A stretch of DNA of 64,000 nt, taken from assembly GCF_900110965.1 (NCBI RefSeq), contig NZ_FOFO01000007.1:38775-102774 (forward strand). Reading direction: 5' to 3'. The position numbers and the translations under genes were made by a program. Below are positions 1 through 11,778 of this stretch, one piece after another. The notes under the pieces were generated by a model that saw only the letters and a list, made by a program, of their open reading frames with translations, had not been told where the DNA came from and did no database searches. The stretch is from Ectothiorhodospira magna. Lineage in GTDB: Bacteria > Pseudomonadota > Gammaproteobacteria > Ectothiorhodospirales > Ectothiorhodospiraceae. How positions within the stretch are numbered: position 1 is the stretch's first letter; each line of letters begins with the position of its first letter.

Positions 1-167
1 GTCATGATGGTGGCGGGGTTGGAGTTGACCAGGATGACCCGGTACCCCTCTTCGCGCAGGGCCTTGCAGGCCTGGGCGCCAGAGTAGTCGAATTCACAGG
101 CCTGGCCGATGACGATGGGGCCGGCGCCTATGATGAGGATGCTCTGGATGTCGGTTCTCTTTGGCAT
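1..167 (-). CDS. carB: Carbamoyl-phosphate synthase large subunit, N-terminal fragment
   Basis: This is the first 55 codons of CarB, the ammonia- and ATP-using subunit that forms carbamoyl phosphate for arginine and pyrimidine synthesis. The translation starts [20 protein letters not shown] and continues with [20 protein letters not shown], the start of the first ATP-grasp half. The gene runs off the left edge of the window, so the rest cannot be checked. It lies 83 bases downstream of carA on the same strand, as expected for a carAB operon. Confidence 0.95.
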   Translation of the reverse strand, partial: MPKRTDIQSILIIGAGPIVIGQACEFDYSGAQACKALREEGYRVILVNSNPATIM

Positions 168-250
168 GGATGTCCTACCGTGAACAGCCCGACGCCGTTG
201 ACGGCGCCGGCGGGCAAAATGGGGAGCGGTCTTTCAATGCAGAACCAGGA

Positions 251-1393
251 CTAGACGCCGGAACTCCGACGGGCAGTCATCATCTCGATGAATCGGCCAA
301 ACTGTGGGGCCACATCTTCAGGCCCGGGACTGGCCTCGGGATGCCCCTGGAAACTCACGGCGGGCCGGTCGGTCAGTTCGATGCCCTGCAGGGTACCGTC
401 GAACAGGGAACGATGACTGGTCCGGGCATTGGCCGGCAATGTCTTTTCATCGATGGCAAAACCGTGGTTCTGGCTGGAAATCATCACCTTGCCGGTGGCC
501 AGATCCTGAACCGGATGGTTCGCGCCATGATGACCGAATTTCATTTTCATGGACTGAGCGCCCACGGACAATCCCAGCAGCTGATGTCCCAGGCAGATCC
601 CGTACAGGGGAATATTGTTATCCAGCAATCCCTGAATACCCCGGATGGCATAATCGCAGGGCGCCGGATCACCGGGACCATTGGACAGCAGAACCCCGTC
701 CGGATTCAGGGCCAGAATCTCCTCGGCGGTGCTGGTGGCGGGCACCACGGTGACCCGGCACCCCCGATCCACCAGCAAGCGCAGCATGTTGCGCTTGACG
801 CCGAAGTCGTAACAGACCACGTGGAAAGGCGCCTCGGCGCCCCCCTGACGATAGCCTTTATCCAGACACCACCCTCCTTCGGTCCACTCAAAGGGGGTAT
901 CGGTGGTCACGGTCCGGGCCAGATCCATACCGCTGATACCAGGAAAGGCGCGGGCGGCTTCCAGGGCCTTGGCCTCGTCCACCTGACCGGCCATGATACA
1001 GCCGTTCTGGGCGCCCTTTTCCCGCAGCAGACGGGTCAGGCGACGGGTATCCACGCCGGTGATGGCGACGATGCCGTGGCGCTTGAGGTAATCGGGCAGG
1101 GTTTCGGTGGCCCGCCAGTTGGACATGCGCTCGGGCACATGGCGGACGATCAGTCCGGCGGCCTGGGGGCCGTCGGCTTCCTCGTCCTCGGGATTGATGC
1201 CGGTGTTGCCGATGTGGGGATAGGTGAGCGTCACCATCTGACGGGAATAGGAAGGATCCGTGAGGATTTCCTGATAACCGGTCATGGATGTATTGAACAC
1301 GACTTCACCCACGGTGGTTCCTTCCGCACCCAGGGCGTAACCGTGAAACAGACTGCCATCTTCCAAAGCCAGCAAGGCGGGTGTGGTTCTCAA
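251..1393 (-). CDS. carA: Carbamoyl-phosphate synthase small subunit (glutamine amidotransferase)
   Basis: CarA hydrolyses glutamine and passes ammonia to CarB. The C-terminal half is a class I glutamine amidotransferase with the nucleophile motif [11 protein letters not shown] and the late histidine-glutamate motif [14 protein letters not shown] start at a TTG at 1393, which gives [20 protein letters not shown] and 380 residues, matching the usual length near 382. A GGAGGA ribosome-binding site sits just upstream. The frame stays open further upstream to 1480, but that extension has no family counterpart and would begin almost at the predicted transcription start. The gene has its own promoter and a leader hairpin downstream of dapB. 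Confidence 0.95.
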   Translation of the reverse strand: MRTTPALLALEDGSLFHGYALGAEGTTVGEVVFNTSMTGYQEILTDPSYSRQMVTLTYPHIGNTGINPEDEEADGPQAAGLIVRHVPERMSNWRATETLPDYLKRHGIVAITGVDTRRLTRLLREKGAQNGCIMAGQVDEAKALEAARAFPGISGMDLARTVTTDTPFEWTEGGWCLDKGYRQGGAEAPFHVVCYDFGVKRNMLRLLVDRGCRVTVVPATSTAEEILALNPDGVLLSNGPGDPAPCDYAIRGIQGLLDNNIPLYGICLGHQLLGLSVGAQSMKMKFGHHGANHPVQDLATGKVMISSQNHGFAIDEKTLPANARTSHRSLFDGTLQGIELTDRPAVSFQGHPEASPGPEDVAPQFGRFIEMMTARRSSGV

Positions 1394-1416
1394 GGAGTCC
1401 TCCGGCACATATGGAA

Positions 1417-1449
1417 ACAGGGCAGGTTGGGAGATCCAACCAGCCCTGT
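1417..1449 (-). promoter_or_regulatory. Leader hairpin before carA (candidate attenuator)
   Basis: Two 14-base arms, ACAGGGCTGGTTGG and its near-perfect complement with one mismatch, flank a five-base loop. The hairpin lies between the predicted carA promoter and the carA ribosome-binding site, about 24 bases before the start codon. The right arm is followed by TTTCC on the transcribed strand, a poor U-tract. It could be an attenuator, an RNA stabiliser or a terminator for dapB. Confidence 0.5.
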
Positions 1450-1480
1450 CAGGGGTTTCAAGACCTGTCGAATGGCGCAA

Positions 1481-1510
1481 ATTCTAGCGGATCAGGGCCA
1501 TGTCGTCCAA
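1481..1510 (-). promoter_or_regulatory. Sigma-70-type promoter for carAB
   Basis: On the minus strand TTGGAC (1510-1505) and TAGAAT (1486-1481) are separated by 18 bases. The predicted transcript would start near 1474, giving a leader of about 80 bases that contains the carA hairpin. The site lies just past the dapB stop codon, so carAB can be transcribed apart from the chaperone-dapB genes. Confidence 0.55.
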
Positions 1511-1535
1511 TAAAGCCCCGGTACAGGACGCTGTT

Positions 1536-3490
<1,955 letters not shown>

Positions 3491-3586
3491 GATTACCGTG
3501 GGTCTTGCAGAAACGTGAAAGCCCGTGGACCGACATCTGCCCTGGTTGGGGGCACCTGCCGGTCAACGGACCCGGATGCAGTGGAA

Positions 3587-3610
3587 AAGGCCCGTCCTGG
3601 GACGGGCCTT
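3587..3610 (-). terminator. Hairpin terminator between dnaK and dnaJ
   Basis: AAGGCCCGTCC and its exact 11-base complement GGACGGGCCTT are separated by two bases and followed by TTTTCC on the minus strand. It begins six bases after the dnaK stop codon. It should end many dnaK transcripts and lower dnaJ relative to dnaK. Confidence 0.75.
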
Positions 3611-3615
3611 GGCCG

Positions 3616-5550
<1,935 letters not shown>

Positions 5551-5609
5551 CTTGTGTCTCCAAAAAATATTGAATGTTCGTCAATGCCGTGAATCCGGAA
5601 TTACCCGCT

Positions 5610-5638
5610 TGATGGGGGTGCCGCCGGGCCTTTTCAAG
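5610..5638 (-). promoter_or_regulatory. Sigma-32-type heat-shock promoter for dnaK
   Basis: On the minus strand CTTGAAA (5638-5632), 14 bases, then CCCCATCA (5617-5610) match the RpoH consensus CTTGAAA-N11-16-CCCCATNT almost exactly. The start would be about 50 bases before the dnaK ATG. A six-base-pair inverted repeat, GCCGGG with CCCGGC (5623-5645), overlaps the spacer and the -35 element. Confidence 0.75.
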
Positions 5639-5665
5639 CCCCGGCAAAAAATCTGTTTTCCCGGA

Positions 5666-6232
5666 TCACGGACTATCGCTGGCCGGAGCCTTGCTGACGA
5701 TCACCATGGCAGGACGCAGCAATCGGTCATTGAGAAGGTAGCCCTTTTGCAGCACCGTCATGACGGTATTGGGTTCCAGTTCCGCCTGCTCCTGCAAAGA
5801 CATGGCCTGATGGCGTTCCGGATCAAAACGCTGACCGGTGGGGTCCACCGTTTCAATGCCGTGCTTGGCCATAGCCTGTTCCAGCATCTTCAAGGTCAGC
5901 GCCGTACCCTCGCGGATCTTGCTCAGGTCTGCCTCGCCCTGGGCAGCCTCCAGCCCCATTTCCAGGCTGTCCTTCACCGGCAGCAGCTCACCGGCGAAAC
6001 GCTCCAGGGCATATTTATGGGCATTTTCCACATCCCGGCTCATGCGCTTGCGCAGGTTATCCAGCTCCGCCTGGGCGCGTACCAGCTTGTCCCAGTGGTC
6101 CTGGGCCTGTTTTTGCGCCTCTTCGAGCTGTTTGAGCAATGCTCCGGGGCTAAATTCCGGCGTTGCCTCGTCGGGGGGCAAAGGCGCCTGATCATGAGAT
6201 TGGGTATTCTGGACTTGTTCCTCGTTCGCCAT
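5666..6232 (-). CDS. grpE: Nucleotide exchange factor GrpE
   Basis: GrpE drives ADP release from DnaK. I start at MANEEQVQNTQSHDQ (6232), preceded by GGAG with a six-base spacer, giving 188 residues. The longer frame adds 30 residues that no GrpE has. The protein has an acidic disordered N-terminus, a long dimerising helix (about 45-100, with RAQAELDNLRKRMSRDVENA) and the beta-domain signature VDPTGQRFDPERHQAMS. It lies between hrcA and dnaK on the same strand. Confidence 0.95.
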   Translation of the reverse strand: MANEEQVQNTQSHDQAPLPPDEATPEFSPGALLKQLEEAQKQAQDHWDKLVRAQAELDNLRKRMSRDVENAHKYALERFAGELLPVKDSLEMGLEAAQGEADLSKIREGTALTLKMLEQAMAKHGIETVDPTGQRFDPERHQAMSLQEQAELEPNTVMTVLQKGYLLNDRLLRPAMVIVSKAPASDSP

Positions 6233-6320
6233 GGAAAGCTCCGATCCGCTCAATGTCTTGGTGTGTTCCGGCAAAGACAGCCACCCGCCGACAGTAGGCC
6301 GACGGGCATATTCCTTTGCC

Positions 6321-6349
6321 ATGTGGGGTTTCAGTTGCGGGAATTCAAG
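6321..6349 (-). promoter_or_regulatory. Sigma-32-like promoter for grpE
   Basis: CTTGAAT (6349-6343), a 14-base spacer and CCCCACAT (6328-6321) on the minus strand resemble the RpoH consensus, with one mismatch in each element. The site overlaps the 3' end of hrcA and would start a transcript about 80 bases before grpE. It has the same spacer length as the dnaK site. Confidence 0.55.
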
Positions 6350-7389
6350 GCCGCGCCCAGCAGCCGGGCAGTGATGTCCACCACCGGGATGACCCGCTCG
6401 TAGGCCATGCGGGTCGGGCCGATCACCCCCAGCACGCCCACAATCCGGCCACCCACACTATAGGGGGCTGTCACCACGCTGCAGTCATCGAGCACCTGAT
6501 GACCCGATTCCTGGCCGATGAAAATTTGGACCCCTTCGGCGTTGATGCAGTTGTCCAGCAGGGTGAGTAACTGGCGTTTTTCCGTGAAGGCCTCAAACAG
6601 GCTGCGCAGCTTCTCTACGCTGGACAGTTCTGCGTAGTCCATCAGATGGGTCTGACCGGCAAAAATCAGGTCATCACCACCTTCATCATCACAACAGGCC
6701 CGCTCCCCCAGTTCGATGGCCGCCAGCATCAGGGTATTCATATGCTCGCGTACCGCCTTCATTTCCTTGAGAATCTGCTCCCGGGCCTGGCGCAGGTTGC
6801 GTCCGGCCAGATGCTGGTTGAGATAGTTGGCCATCTGCTGCAGTTCGGCATGGGAATATTCCCGATCCAGTTCCAGAATGCGGTTTTGCACTTCCCGCTT
6901 GTTCATGACCAGAATCGCCAGCACCTGGCGACCCGATAGCCGCAGAAATTCGATTTGACTCAAGGCAGCATGATCGGGGCGGGGGACTCGCACCATCCCG
7001 GCCATCTGGGTCACTGCAGATAACAGGTCCGAGGCAGATTCCACCAGCGCCTTGGTGTCCATATCCGGGGTCAGGCGCTGCTTGAGGGTGCGTACCTCAG
7101 CGCTGTCCAGGGGCCGCACCTCCAGCAGGGAATCCACAAACAGCCGATAGCCCAGGGGCGTGGGCACCCGGCCCGCCGAGGCATGGGGAGAGCTGATCAA
7201 GCCCAAATCTTCCAGATCCGCCATCACATTGCGAATGGATGCCGGACTCAGATCCAGTCCGGCAGTGCGGGCCAAGGTTCGGGAGCCTACCGGCTGGCCG
7301 TCACGGACGTAGTTTTCCACCAGCGCCCGCAGCAGTAATCGGGCACGTTCGGAAAGGGTCGATGATGGCGTTGTCGAAGATGTTTTCAT
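6331..7389 (-). CDS. hrcA: Heat-inducible transcription repressor HrcA
   Basis: HrcA represses heat-shock genes by binding CIRCE operators and is inactivated by heat. The 352-residue protein has an N-terminal winged helix (about 5-90, with SPASIRNVMADLEDLGLISSP as the recognition region), a GAF-like middle and a dimerisation domain. I start at the ATG at 7389 rather than the GTG at 7404, because the latter would put the CIRCE inside the coding region. A CIRCE lies eight bases before the ATG, so the gene is probably autoregulated. It heads hrcA-grpE-dnaK-dnaJ and is divergent from nadK. Confidence 0.96.
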   Translation of the reverse strand: MKTSSTTPSSTLSERARLLLRALVENYVRDGQPVGSRTLARTAGLDLSPASIRNVMADLEDLGLISSPHASAGRVPTPLGYRLFVDSLLEVRPLDSAEVRTLKQRLTPDMDTKALVESASDLLSAVTQMAGMVRVPRPDHAALSQIEFLRLSGRQVLAILVMNKREVQNRILELDREYSHAELQQMANYLNQHLAGRNLRQAREQILKEMKAVREHMNTLMLAAIELGERACCDDEGGDDLIFAGQTHLMDYAELSSVEKLRSLFEAFTEKRQLLTLLDNCINAEGVQIFIGQESGHQVLDDCSVVTAPYSVGGRIVGVLGVIGPTRMAYERVIPVVDITARLLGAALNSRN

Positions 7390-7397
7390 GGTCCACC

Positions 7398-7424
7398 CTG
7401 GCACTCGTTGAATGTGAGTGCCAG
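7398..7424 (-). promoter_or_regulatory. CIRCE operator (HrcA-binding site)
   Basis: The inverted repeat CTGGCACTC, nine bases, GAGTGCCAG is perfect and matches the CIRCE consensus TTAGCACTC-N9-GAGTGCTAA except for two bases at each outer end. It lies immediately upstream of the hrcA ribosome-binding site. It is the only CIRCE I found in the window. Confidence 0.92.
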
Positions 7425-7449
7425 AAGCTGCATGTTACTCAAGGAAACT

Positions 7450-7479
7450 GCAGGTGGCTAGTCGGCACTCGCCACCTGC
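7450..7479. repeat. Perfect palindrome between hrcA and nadK
   Basis: GCAGGTGGC and its exact complement GCCACCTGC flank a 12-base loop that contains GGCACTC, a CIRCE half-site sequence. The element lies 27 bases before the nadK start and 26 bases from the CIRCE. It could be a protein operator or, in the nadK mRNA, a leader hairpin. No T-tract follows on either strand. Confidence 0.6.
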
Positions 7480-7505
7480 CACGCATTTCCACCATAATCT
7501 GCTGC

Positions 7506-8387
7506 ATGAATCCTTCTTTCCACACCATCGGCATCATTGCCAAGACCCAGGAACAGCGCCTGGGGCATATTCTAAGCGCCCTGATCGGGCATTTGCGCCA
7601 CCATCGGCGTCGTATTCTGCTGGACGACACCGTACTGCCCTGGCTCGGAGACGCCGCTGATTCGCTGCCGGTGCCCCGATCACAGATGGCCGCCGAGGCG
7701 GATCTGGTCATTGTGGTGGGAGGGGACGGCACCTTTTTGGGCGCTGCCCGCACCCTGGTGGATGCAAAAGTCCCCCTGTTGGGTATCAATGCAGGTCGCC
7801 TGGGGTTTTTGGTGGATGTATCTCCCCACGAGATGCTGGGGCGGCTGGATGAAATCCTCTCCGGCCTCTATGTGGAAGACCAGCGCAGTATGCTCCACGC
7901 CCGATTGCTGCGGGGAGATGACGTGGTGGCGGCTCAGGATGCGCTCAACGATGTGGTGATGCATATCCGCGACGCGGTGCGCATGATCGAGTTCGACACC
8001 TGGATCAATGGCCGGTTCGTCAACACCCAGCGGGCTGATGGCATGGTGGTGGCGACACCCACCGGTTCCACTGCCTATGCCCTGTCCGGCGGCGGCCCCA
8101 TCCTCTCCCCTTGCCTGGAGGCGGTGGTGATGGTGCCGATCTGTCCCCACGGACTGAGTAATCGCCCCTTGGTGGTTCCTGCCTCAAGCCGGATCGAAAT
8201 TGCCGTCAATGAACATAGCCGCACCCTGGCCCAGGTGGCCTTTGATGGCCAGGACACCTTTGACATGGAACCCCTGGACCGGATCGTGATCGAACCCAAG
8301 CCCTGCAAGCTGCGCCTGATCCACCCCATTGGCCATGACTACCTGCAAATCCTGAGGGTCAAGCTGGGATGGGGTGAGCAACCCTGA
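7506..8387 (+). CDS. nadK: NAD kinase
   Basis: NadK phosphorylates NAD to NADP in the cytoplasm. The start MNPSFHTIGIIAKTQEQRLG gives 293 residues, matching the usual length near 292. The longer frame upstream runs through hrcA and the CIRCE and is not coding. The ATP-binding motif VVGGDGTFLGAAR lies at 71-83, followed by GINAGRLGFL. The NAD-binding region TPTGSTAYALSGGGPI is typical. No clear ribosome-binding site is visible. The gene is followed by recN 93 bases on, as in other gammaproteobacteria. Confidence 0.96.
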   Translation: MNPSFHTIGIIAKTQEQRLGHILSALIGHLRHHRRRILLDDTVLPWLGDAADSLPVPRSQMAAEADLVIVVGGDGTFLGAARTLVDAKVPLLGINAGRLGFLVDVSPHEMLGRLDEILSGLYVEDQRSMLHARLLRGDDVVAAQDALNDVVMHIRDAVRMIEFDTWINGRFVNTQRADGMVVATPTGSTAYALSGGGPILSPCLEAVVMVPICPHGLSNRPLVVPASSRIEIAVNEHSRTLAQVAFDGQDTFDMEPLDRIVIEPKPCKLRLIHPIGHDYLQILRVKLGWGEQP

Positions 8388-8480
8388 CCCCTTCCTTCGG
8401 CGCCATCAAATCTTTAACCTTCTCCCGCCCGGGCTGCCTGACGGCATCGACCCTCCAACCTGCCACTGCGAATCCCGACC

Positions 8481-10151
8481 GTGCTGACCCAACTCCAGAT
8501 CCGAGATTTCGCCATTGTGAACGAACTGTCCCTGGACCTGTCCGGCGGACTGATCGCCCTGACCGGAGAAACCGGGGCTGGTAAATCCATCCTGGTGGAT
8601 GCTCTGGGCCTGGTACTGGGGGATCGGGCCAATAGCAGCACCATTCGTCATGGTACGGAACGGGCCGAGATCAGCGCCCATTTCGACATCAGTCAGGAAT
8701 CACAGGCCAGGGCATGGCTGGCGGATCAGGGGCTGGAGACAGCAGACTGTCTGATTCGCCGGGTGATCAACCGGGATGGCAAGAACCGGGCCTGGATCAA
8801 CGGGTCACCGGTCACCCTGCAATCACTCAAGACCCTGGGGGAGATGCTGGTGGATATTCACGGCCAGCACGCCCATCAATCCCTGCTACGCCGGGAGGTA
8901 CAGCGGTGCATCCTGGACGACTATGCCGATCATCCCCCATTGCTGGCAGCCATGGCCCAGGCCCATGATGTCTGGCGTAAGGCCGCCCGCCGACTGGCGG
9001 AAATCACCGAGCAGCGGGAAACCAGGGAAGCCCGTCGGGAATTGCTGCGGTTTCAGACCGCCGAGCTGCAAGCCCTGAATCTGACCGCAGGAGAACTGGA
9101 ACATATCGAACAGGAACACGCCCGCCTGGCCCATGCCGGGCGCTTGCTGGAAACCACCGAGGCGGCCTACCACGGTCTGTACGCTGCCGATCACAGCGCT
9201 GAATCGGTGGTGGGCCGTTGCCTGAGTGATATCGAGCACCTGCAGTCTCTGGACCCGCGACTGACAGAACCCCGGGAACTGCTGGCGGCAGCCCAGATCC
9301 AGCTTCGGGAAGCCGCCGACTGGCTGCGCTACTATGCAGATGGCCTGGAAATGGATCCGGCCCGGCTGGATTTTCTTGAATCCCGGCTGGCGGCCATTCA
9401 GAGCCTGGCCCGCAAACATCGGGTGCCTCCCGCCGACCTGCCGCATCTGCTGCACACCCTGGAGGCAGAACTGCATCAACTGGAAACCGACGACGAAAAT
9501 CTGGAAGCCCTGGCGGATACCGTAGCCTGCGCCCTGGAAACCTGTCGGCACCGGGCAGCAGCACTGTCTGAAGCCCGGTGTCAGGCGGCCACCCGGCTGT
9601 CCGAGGCCGTGACCCAGGCCATGCAAGGTCTGGGGATGGAAGGGGGGCACTTTGTCTGCACCGTAGCGGCAGATGCCAGGGCACAGCCCTCGGCCCACGG
9701 CACGGATCGGGTGGAATTTCTGGTCAGTGCCAATCCAGGGCAACCTGCCCAGCCTCTGGCCAGGGTCGCCTCCGGCGGCGAACTTTCCCGCATCAGTCTG
9801 GCCATCCAGATGATCGCAGCCCACGCCCTGCCCATCGCCACACTGGTGTTTGATGAGGTGGACACCGGCATCGGGGGCGGCGTGGCCGAAGTGGTGGGCC
9901 GGCAACTCCGCAGCCTGGGTGAGCGCCGGCAGGTACTCTGTGTGACCCATTTACCCCAGGTGGCGGCCCAGGCCCATCATCATCTGCGGATAAAAAAACG
10001 CAAAGAACGACGGTACACCAGCACCAGCATTGAACAGCTCAGCAACGAACAGCGGGCCAGGGAACTGGCCAGAATGCTGGGTGGTCTGGAAATCACCGAA
10101 CAAAGCCTGGCGCACGCCAGGGAGATGATGGCACGGGCAGCATCCCGTTGA
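8481..10151 (+). CDS. recN: DNA repair protein RecN
   Basis: RecN is an SMC-like ATPase that acts early in double-strand-break repair. The 556-residue protein starts at a GTG and has Walker A GETGAGKS at 29-36, a long central coiled coil (about 150-370), the ABC signature VASGGELSRISLAIQ and Walker B LVFDEVDTGIGGG, then VLCVTHLPQVAAQAH. In Escherichia coli recN is under LexA control. I see no CTG-N10-CAG LexA box in the 93 bases upstream here. Confidence 0.96.
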   Translation: MLTQLQIRDFAIVNELSLDLSGGLIALTGETGAGKSILVDALGLVLGDRANSSTIRHGTERAEISAHFDISQESQARAWLADQGLETADCLIRRVINRDGKNRAWINGSPVTLQSLKTLGEMLVDIHGQHAHQSLLRREVQRCILDDYADHPPLLAAMAQAHDVWRKAARRLAEITEQRETREARRELLRFQTAELQALNLTAGELEHIEQEHARLAHAGRLLETTEAAYHGLYAADHSAESVVGRCLSDIEHLQSLDPRLTEPRELLAAAQIQLREAADWLRYYADGLEMDPARLDFLESRLAAIQSLARKHRVPPADLPHLLHTLEAELHQLETDDENLEALADTVACALETCRHRAAALSEARCQAATRLSEAVTQAMQGLGMEGGHFVCTVAADARAQPSAHGTDRVEFLVSANPGQPAQPLARVASGGELSRISLAIQMIAAHALPIATLVFDEVDTGIGGGVAEVVGRQLRSLGERRQVLCVTHLPQVAAQAHHHLRIKKRKERRYTSTSIEQLSNEQRARELARMLGGLEITEQSLAHAREMMARAASR

Positions 10152-10586
10152 TCAGCTGTCCATGGGCTGTTTTTTGGGACAAACGCCCTGGCTGCACTCA
10201 CCATAGATGATCAGGGCATGGTCCTGAATGGTATATCCCAGCTTGTCGGCAATGGCTTTTTGGCGCTCTTCAATGATCGGGTCCACAAATTCGTCCACCC
10301 GGCCACATTTGACACAAACGATATGATCATGGTGACGACCCCGCTCCAGTTCAAAGACAGCCTGATTGCCCTCAAAATGGTGCCGGCTCACCAACCCGGC
10401 CGCCTCAAACTGGGTCAACACCCGGTACACCGTGGCCAGACCGATCTCCTCTCCCGCCGCCAGCAGCTGGCGATAGATGGTCTCGGCACTCATATGATGC
10501 TCTTCTGCGGTTTCCAGAATCTGCAGGATCTTCACGCGAGGCAGGGTAATTTTGAGTCCGGCCTTTTTGAGCTCTTGGGTTTCCAT
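10152..10586 (-). CDS. fur: Ferric uptake regulator
   Basis: Fur represses iron-uptake genes when bound to ferrous iron. The start METQELKKAGLKITLPRVKI gives 144 residues, typical for Fur. The upstream extension in the open frame is not conserved. The winged helix covers about 1-80 (recognition region GLATVYRVLTQFEAAGLV). The metal-site motif HHDHIVCVKCG is at 85-95, and the second cysteine pair is C131 and C136 (ECSQGVC). The gene converges on recN and is divergent from bamE, a conserved arrangement. Confidence 0.96.
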   Translation of the reverse strand: METQELKKAGLKITLPRVKILQILETAEEHHMSAETIYRQLLAAGEEIGLATVYRVLTQFEAAGLVSRHHFEGNQAVFELERGRHHDHIVCVKCGRVDEFVDPIIEERQKAIADKLGYTIQDHALIIYGECSQGVCPKKQPMDS

Positions 10587-10696
10587 GGGATTTTGATCTC
10601 CATGCGAGATGATCCGACACCTGGTGTAGAATCCCGCGCTGTTGGTTTTCGGAACAAGCGGCCCATCTTGCAACTCACGGCCCACAGGACGCAATT

Positions 10697-11032
10697 ATGG
10701 CAAGACTGATTCTTTATTCTATCCTCATTGTCGGATTACTGCAGGGCTGCAGCAGCGGACTGTTATCAGTCCACCGGCCTGACGTGCAACAGGGTAATGC
10801 CATCAAGGACAGTGCACTGGCCCAGGTGCAACCGGGCATGACCCAGCGGCAGGTGCGTTTTCTACTGGGAGAACCCGTGCTTCGGGACCCCTTTCATGGG
10901 GAACGGCGCTGGGACTATGTCTATTATTTCAGGCCAGGGGATGGACCAGCCACCCATCGCAGGGTCACCATTTTCTTTGAGGCAGGACAGGTGACCCAAA
11001 TCGAGGACAGTGGCCTGGCATCGATACAATAG
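10697..11032 (+). CDS. bamE: Outer membrane protein assembly factor BamE
   Basis: BamE is a small lipoprotein of the beta-barrel assembly machine, on the periplasmic face of the outer membrane. The 111-residue protein has a lipoprotein signal ending LLQGC, so the mature lipidated cysteine is near residue 18. The SmpA/OmlA fold follows, with VQPGMTQRQVRFLLGEP and RRWDYVYYF. AGGA precedes the ATG by about eight bases. It is divergent from fur and ends just before rnfH on the opposite strand. Confidence 0.95.
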   Translation: MARLILYSILIVGLLQGCSSGLLSVHRPDVQQGNAIKDSALAQVQPGMTQRQVRFLLGEPVLRDPFHGERRWDYVYYFRPGDGPATHRRVTIFFEAGQVTQIEDSGLASIQ

Positions 11033-11035
11033 GCA

Positions 11036-11335
11036 TCAGGCGGCCCCTCCGGCAGCCTTGGCGGCCCGCTTTTTGCGGACCTGTCTGGGATCGGCAATCA
11101 ATGGCCGGTAAATCTCCACCCGATCCCGCGGACGTAGCGGTGCATCCAGCTTGGCCAGCTTGCCATAGATACCCACCTTGTTCACGGCCAGGTCGATCTC
11201 GGGCACCTGGTCCAGGATGCCGGATCGACGAATGGCATCCTCTACCGTGGCCCCTGGAGACAAAGACACTTCCAGCACCCACTGCCGGTCAGTACGGGCA
11301 TAGGTCACTTCTACCCGCAATGGCTCATCGGACAC
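11036..11335 (-). CDS. rnfH: RnfH family ubiquitin-like protein
   Basis: RnfH (UPF0125) is a small beta-grasp protein of unclear role that often lies beside ratA and near smpB. The start is a GTG at 11335, preceded by GGGAGGT with a five-base spacer, giving 99 residues. Family features include LRVEVTYARTDRQWVLEVSL and the AVNKVGIYGKLAKLDAPLRP stretch, then RDRVEIYRPLIADP. It overlaps the end of ratA by 11 bases, so the two genes are translationally coupled. Confidence 0.9.
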   Translation of the reverse strand: MSDEPLRVEVTYARTDRQWVLEVSLSPGATVEDAIRRSGILDQVPEIDLAVNKVGIYGKLAKLDAPLRPRDRVEIYRPLIADPRQVRKKRAAKAAGGAA

Positions 11336-11762
11336 CGTAGACCTCCCTGGCCCGCTTGACAAAGGAATCCACCAGAGTATTGGCCACCTGATGAAACACC
11401 GGGCCAAAGGCCATGCTCATCAGGCGGTTGGAAAATTCAAATTCCAGATCCAAAGAGACACGGCTGGCGGTGTCGCTCATGGCATCAAAGCGCCAGAAAC
11501 CTTCCAGATGCCGGAACGGCCCCTCCACCAGGCGCATTTCAATCATTTTGTTGCGCTGCAAACGATTACAGGTGGTAAACGACTTGCGCACGGCCCCTTT
11601 GGCCAGTTCAATGCTGGCCCGCACCTCGTCCTCATTGGCCGACAGCACTGCCGAACCGCGACAACCCGGTAAAAAACGTGGATAGGCGGCCACGTCATTG
11701 ACCAAATCAAACATTTCCTTGGGCGTATAGGGCACCAGCGCATGGCGACTTATGGAAGGCAT
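11325..11762 (-). CDS. ratA: RatA / coenzyme Q-binding START-domain protein
   Basis: This 145-residue protein is a one-domain START/Bet v1 fold of the COQ10/RatA family. In E. coli RatA was reported to bind the 50S subunit and block subunit association; relatives bind ubiquinone. Recognisable stretches are YTPKEMFDLVNDVAAYPRFL near the start and SLDLEFEFSNRLMSMAFGPV near the end. It heads ratA-rnfH. In E. coli it lies directly beside smpB; here a symporter gene is inserted between them. Confidence 0.92.
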   Translation of the reverse strand: MPSISRHALVPYTPKEMFDLVNDVAAYPRFLPGCRGSAVLSANEDEVRASIELAKGAVRKSFTTCNRLQRNKMIEMRLVEGPFRHLEGFWRFDAMSDTASRVSLDLEFEFSNRLMSMAFGPVFHQVANTLVDSFVKRAREVYGVR

Positions 11763-11778
11763 GAAGCTCCCCTGGTTA

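Noticed and set aside
7239..7505. N-terminal extension of nadK
   Set aside because: It runs through hrcA, the CIRCE and the palindrome. NadK homologues start at MNPSFHTIG-like sequence, and length agrees only from 7506.
8388..8480. LexA box upstream of recN
   Set aside because: I searched for CTG-N10-CAG because recN is a known SOS gene elsewhere. No acceptable match is present.
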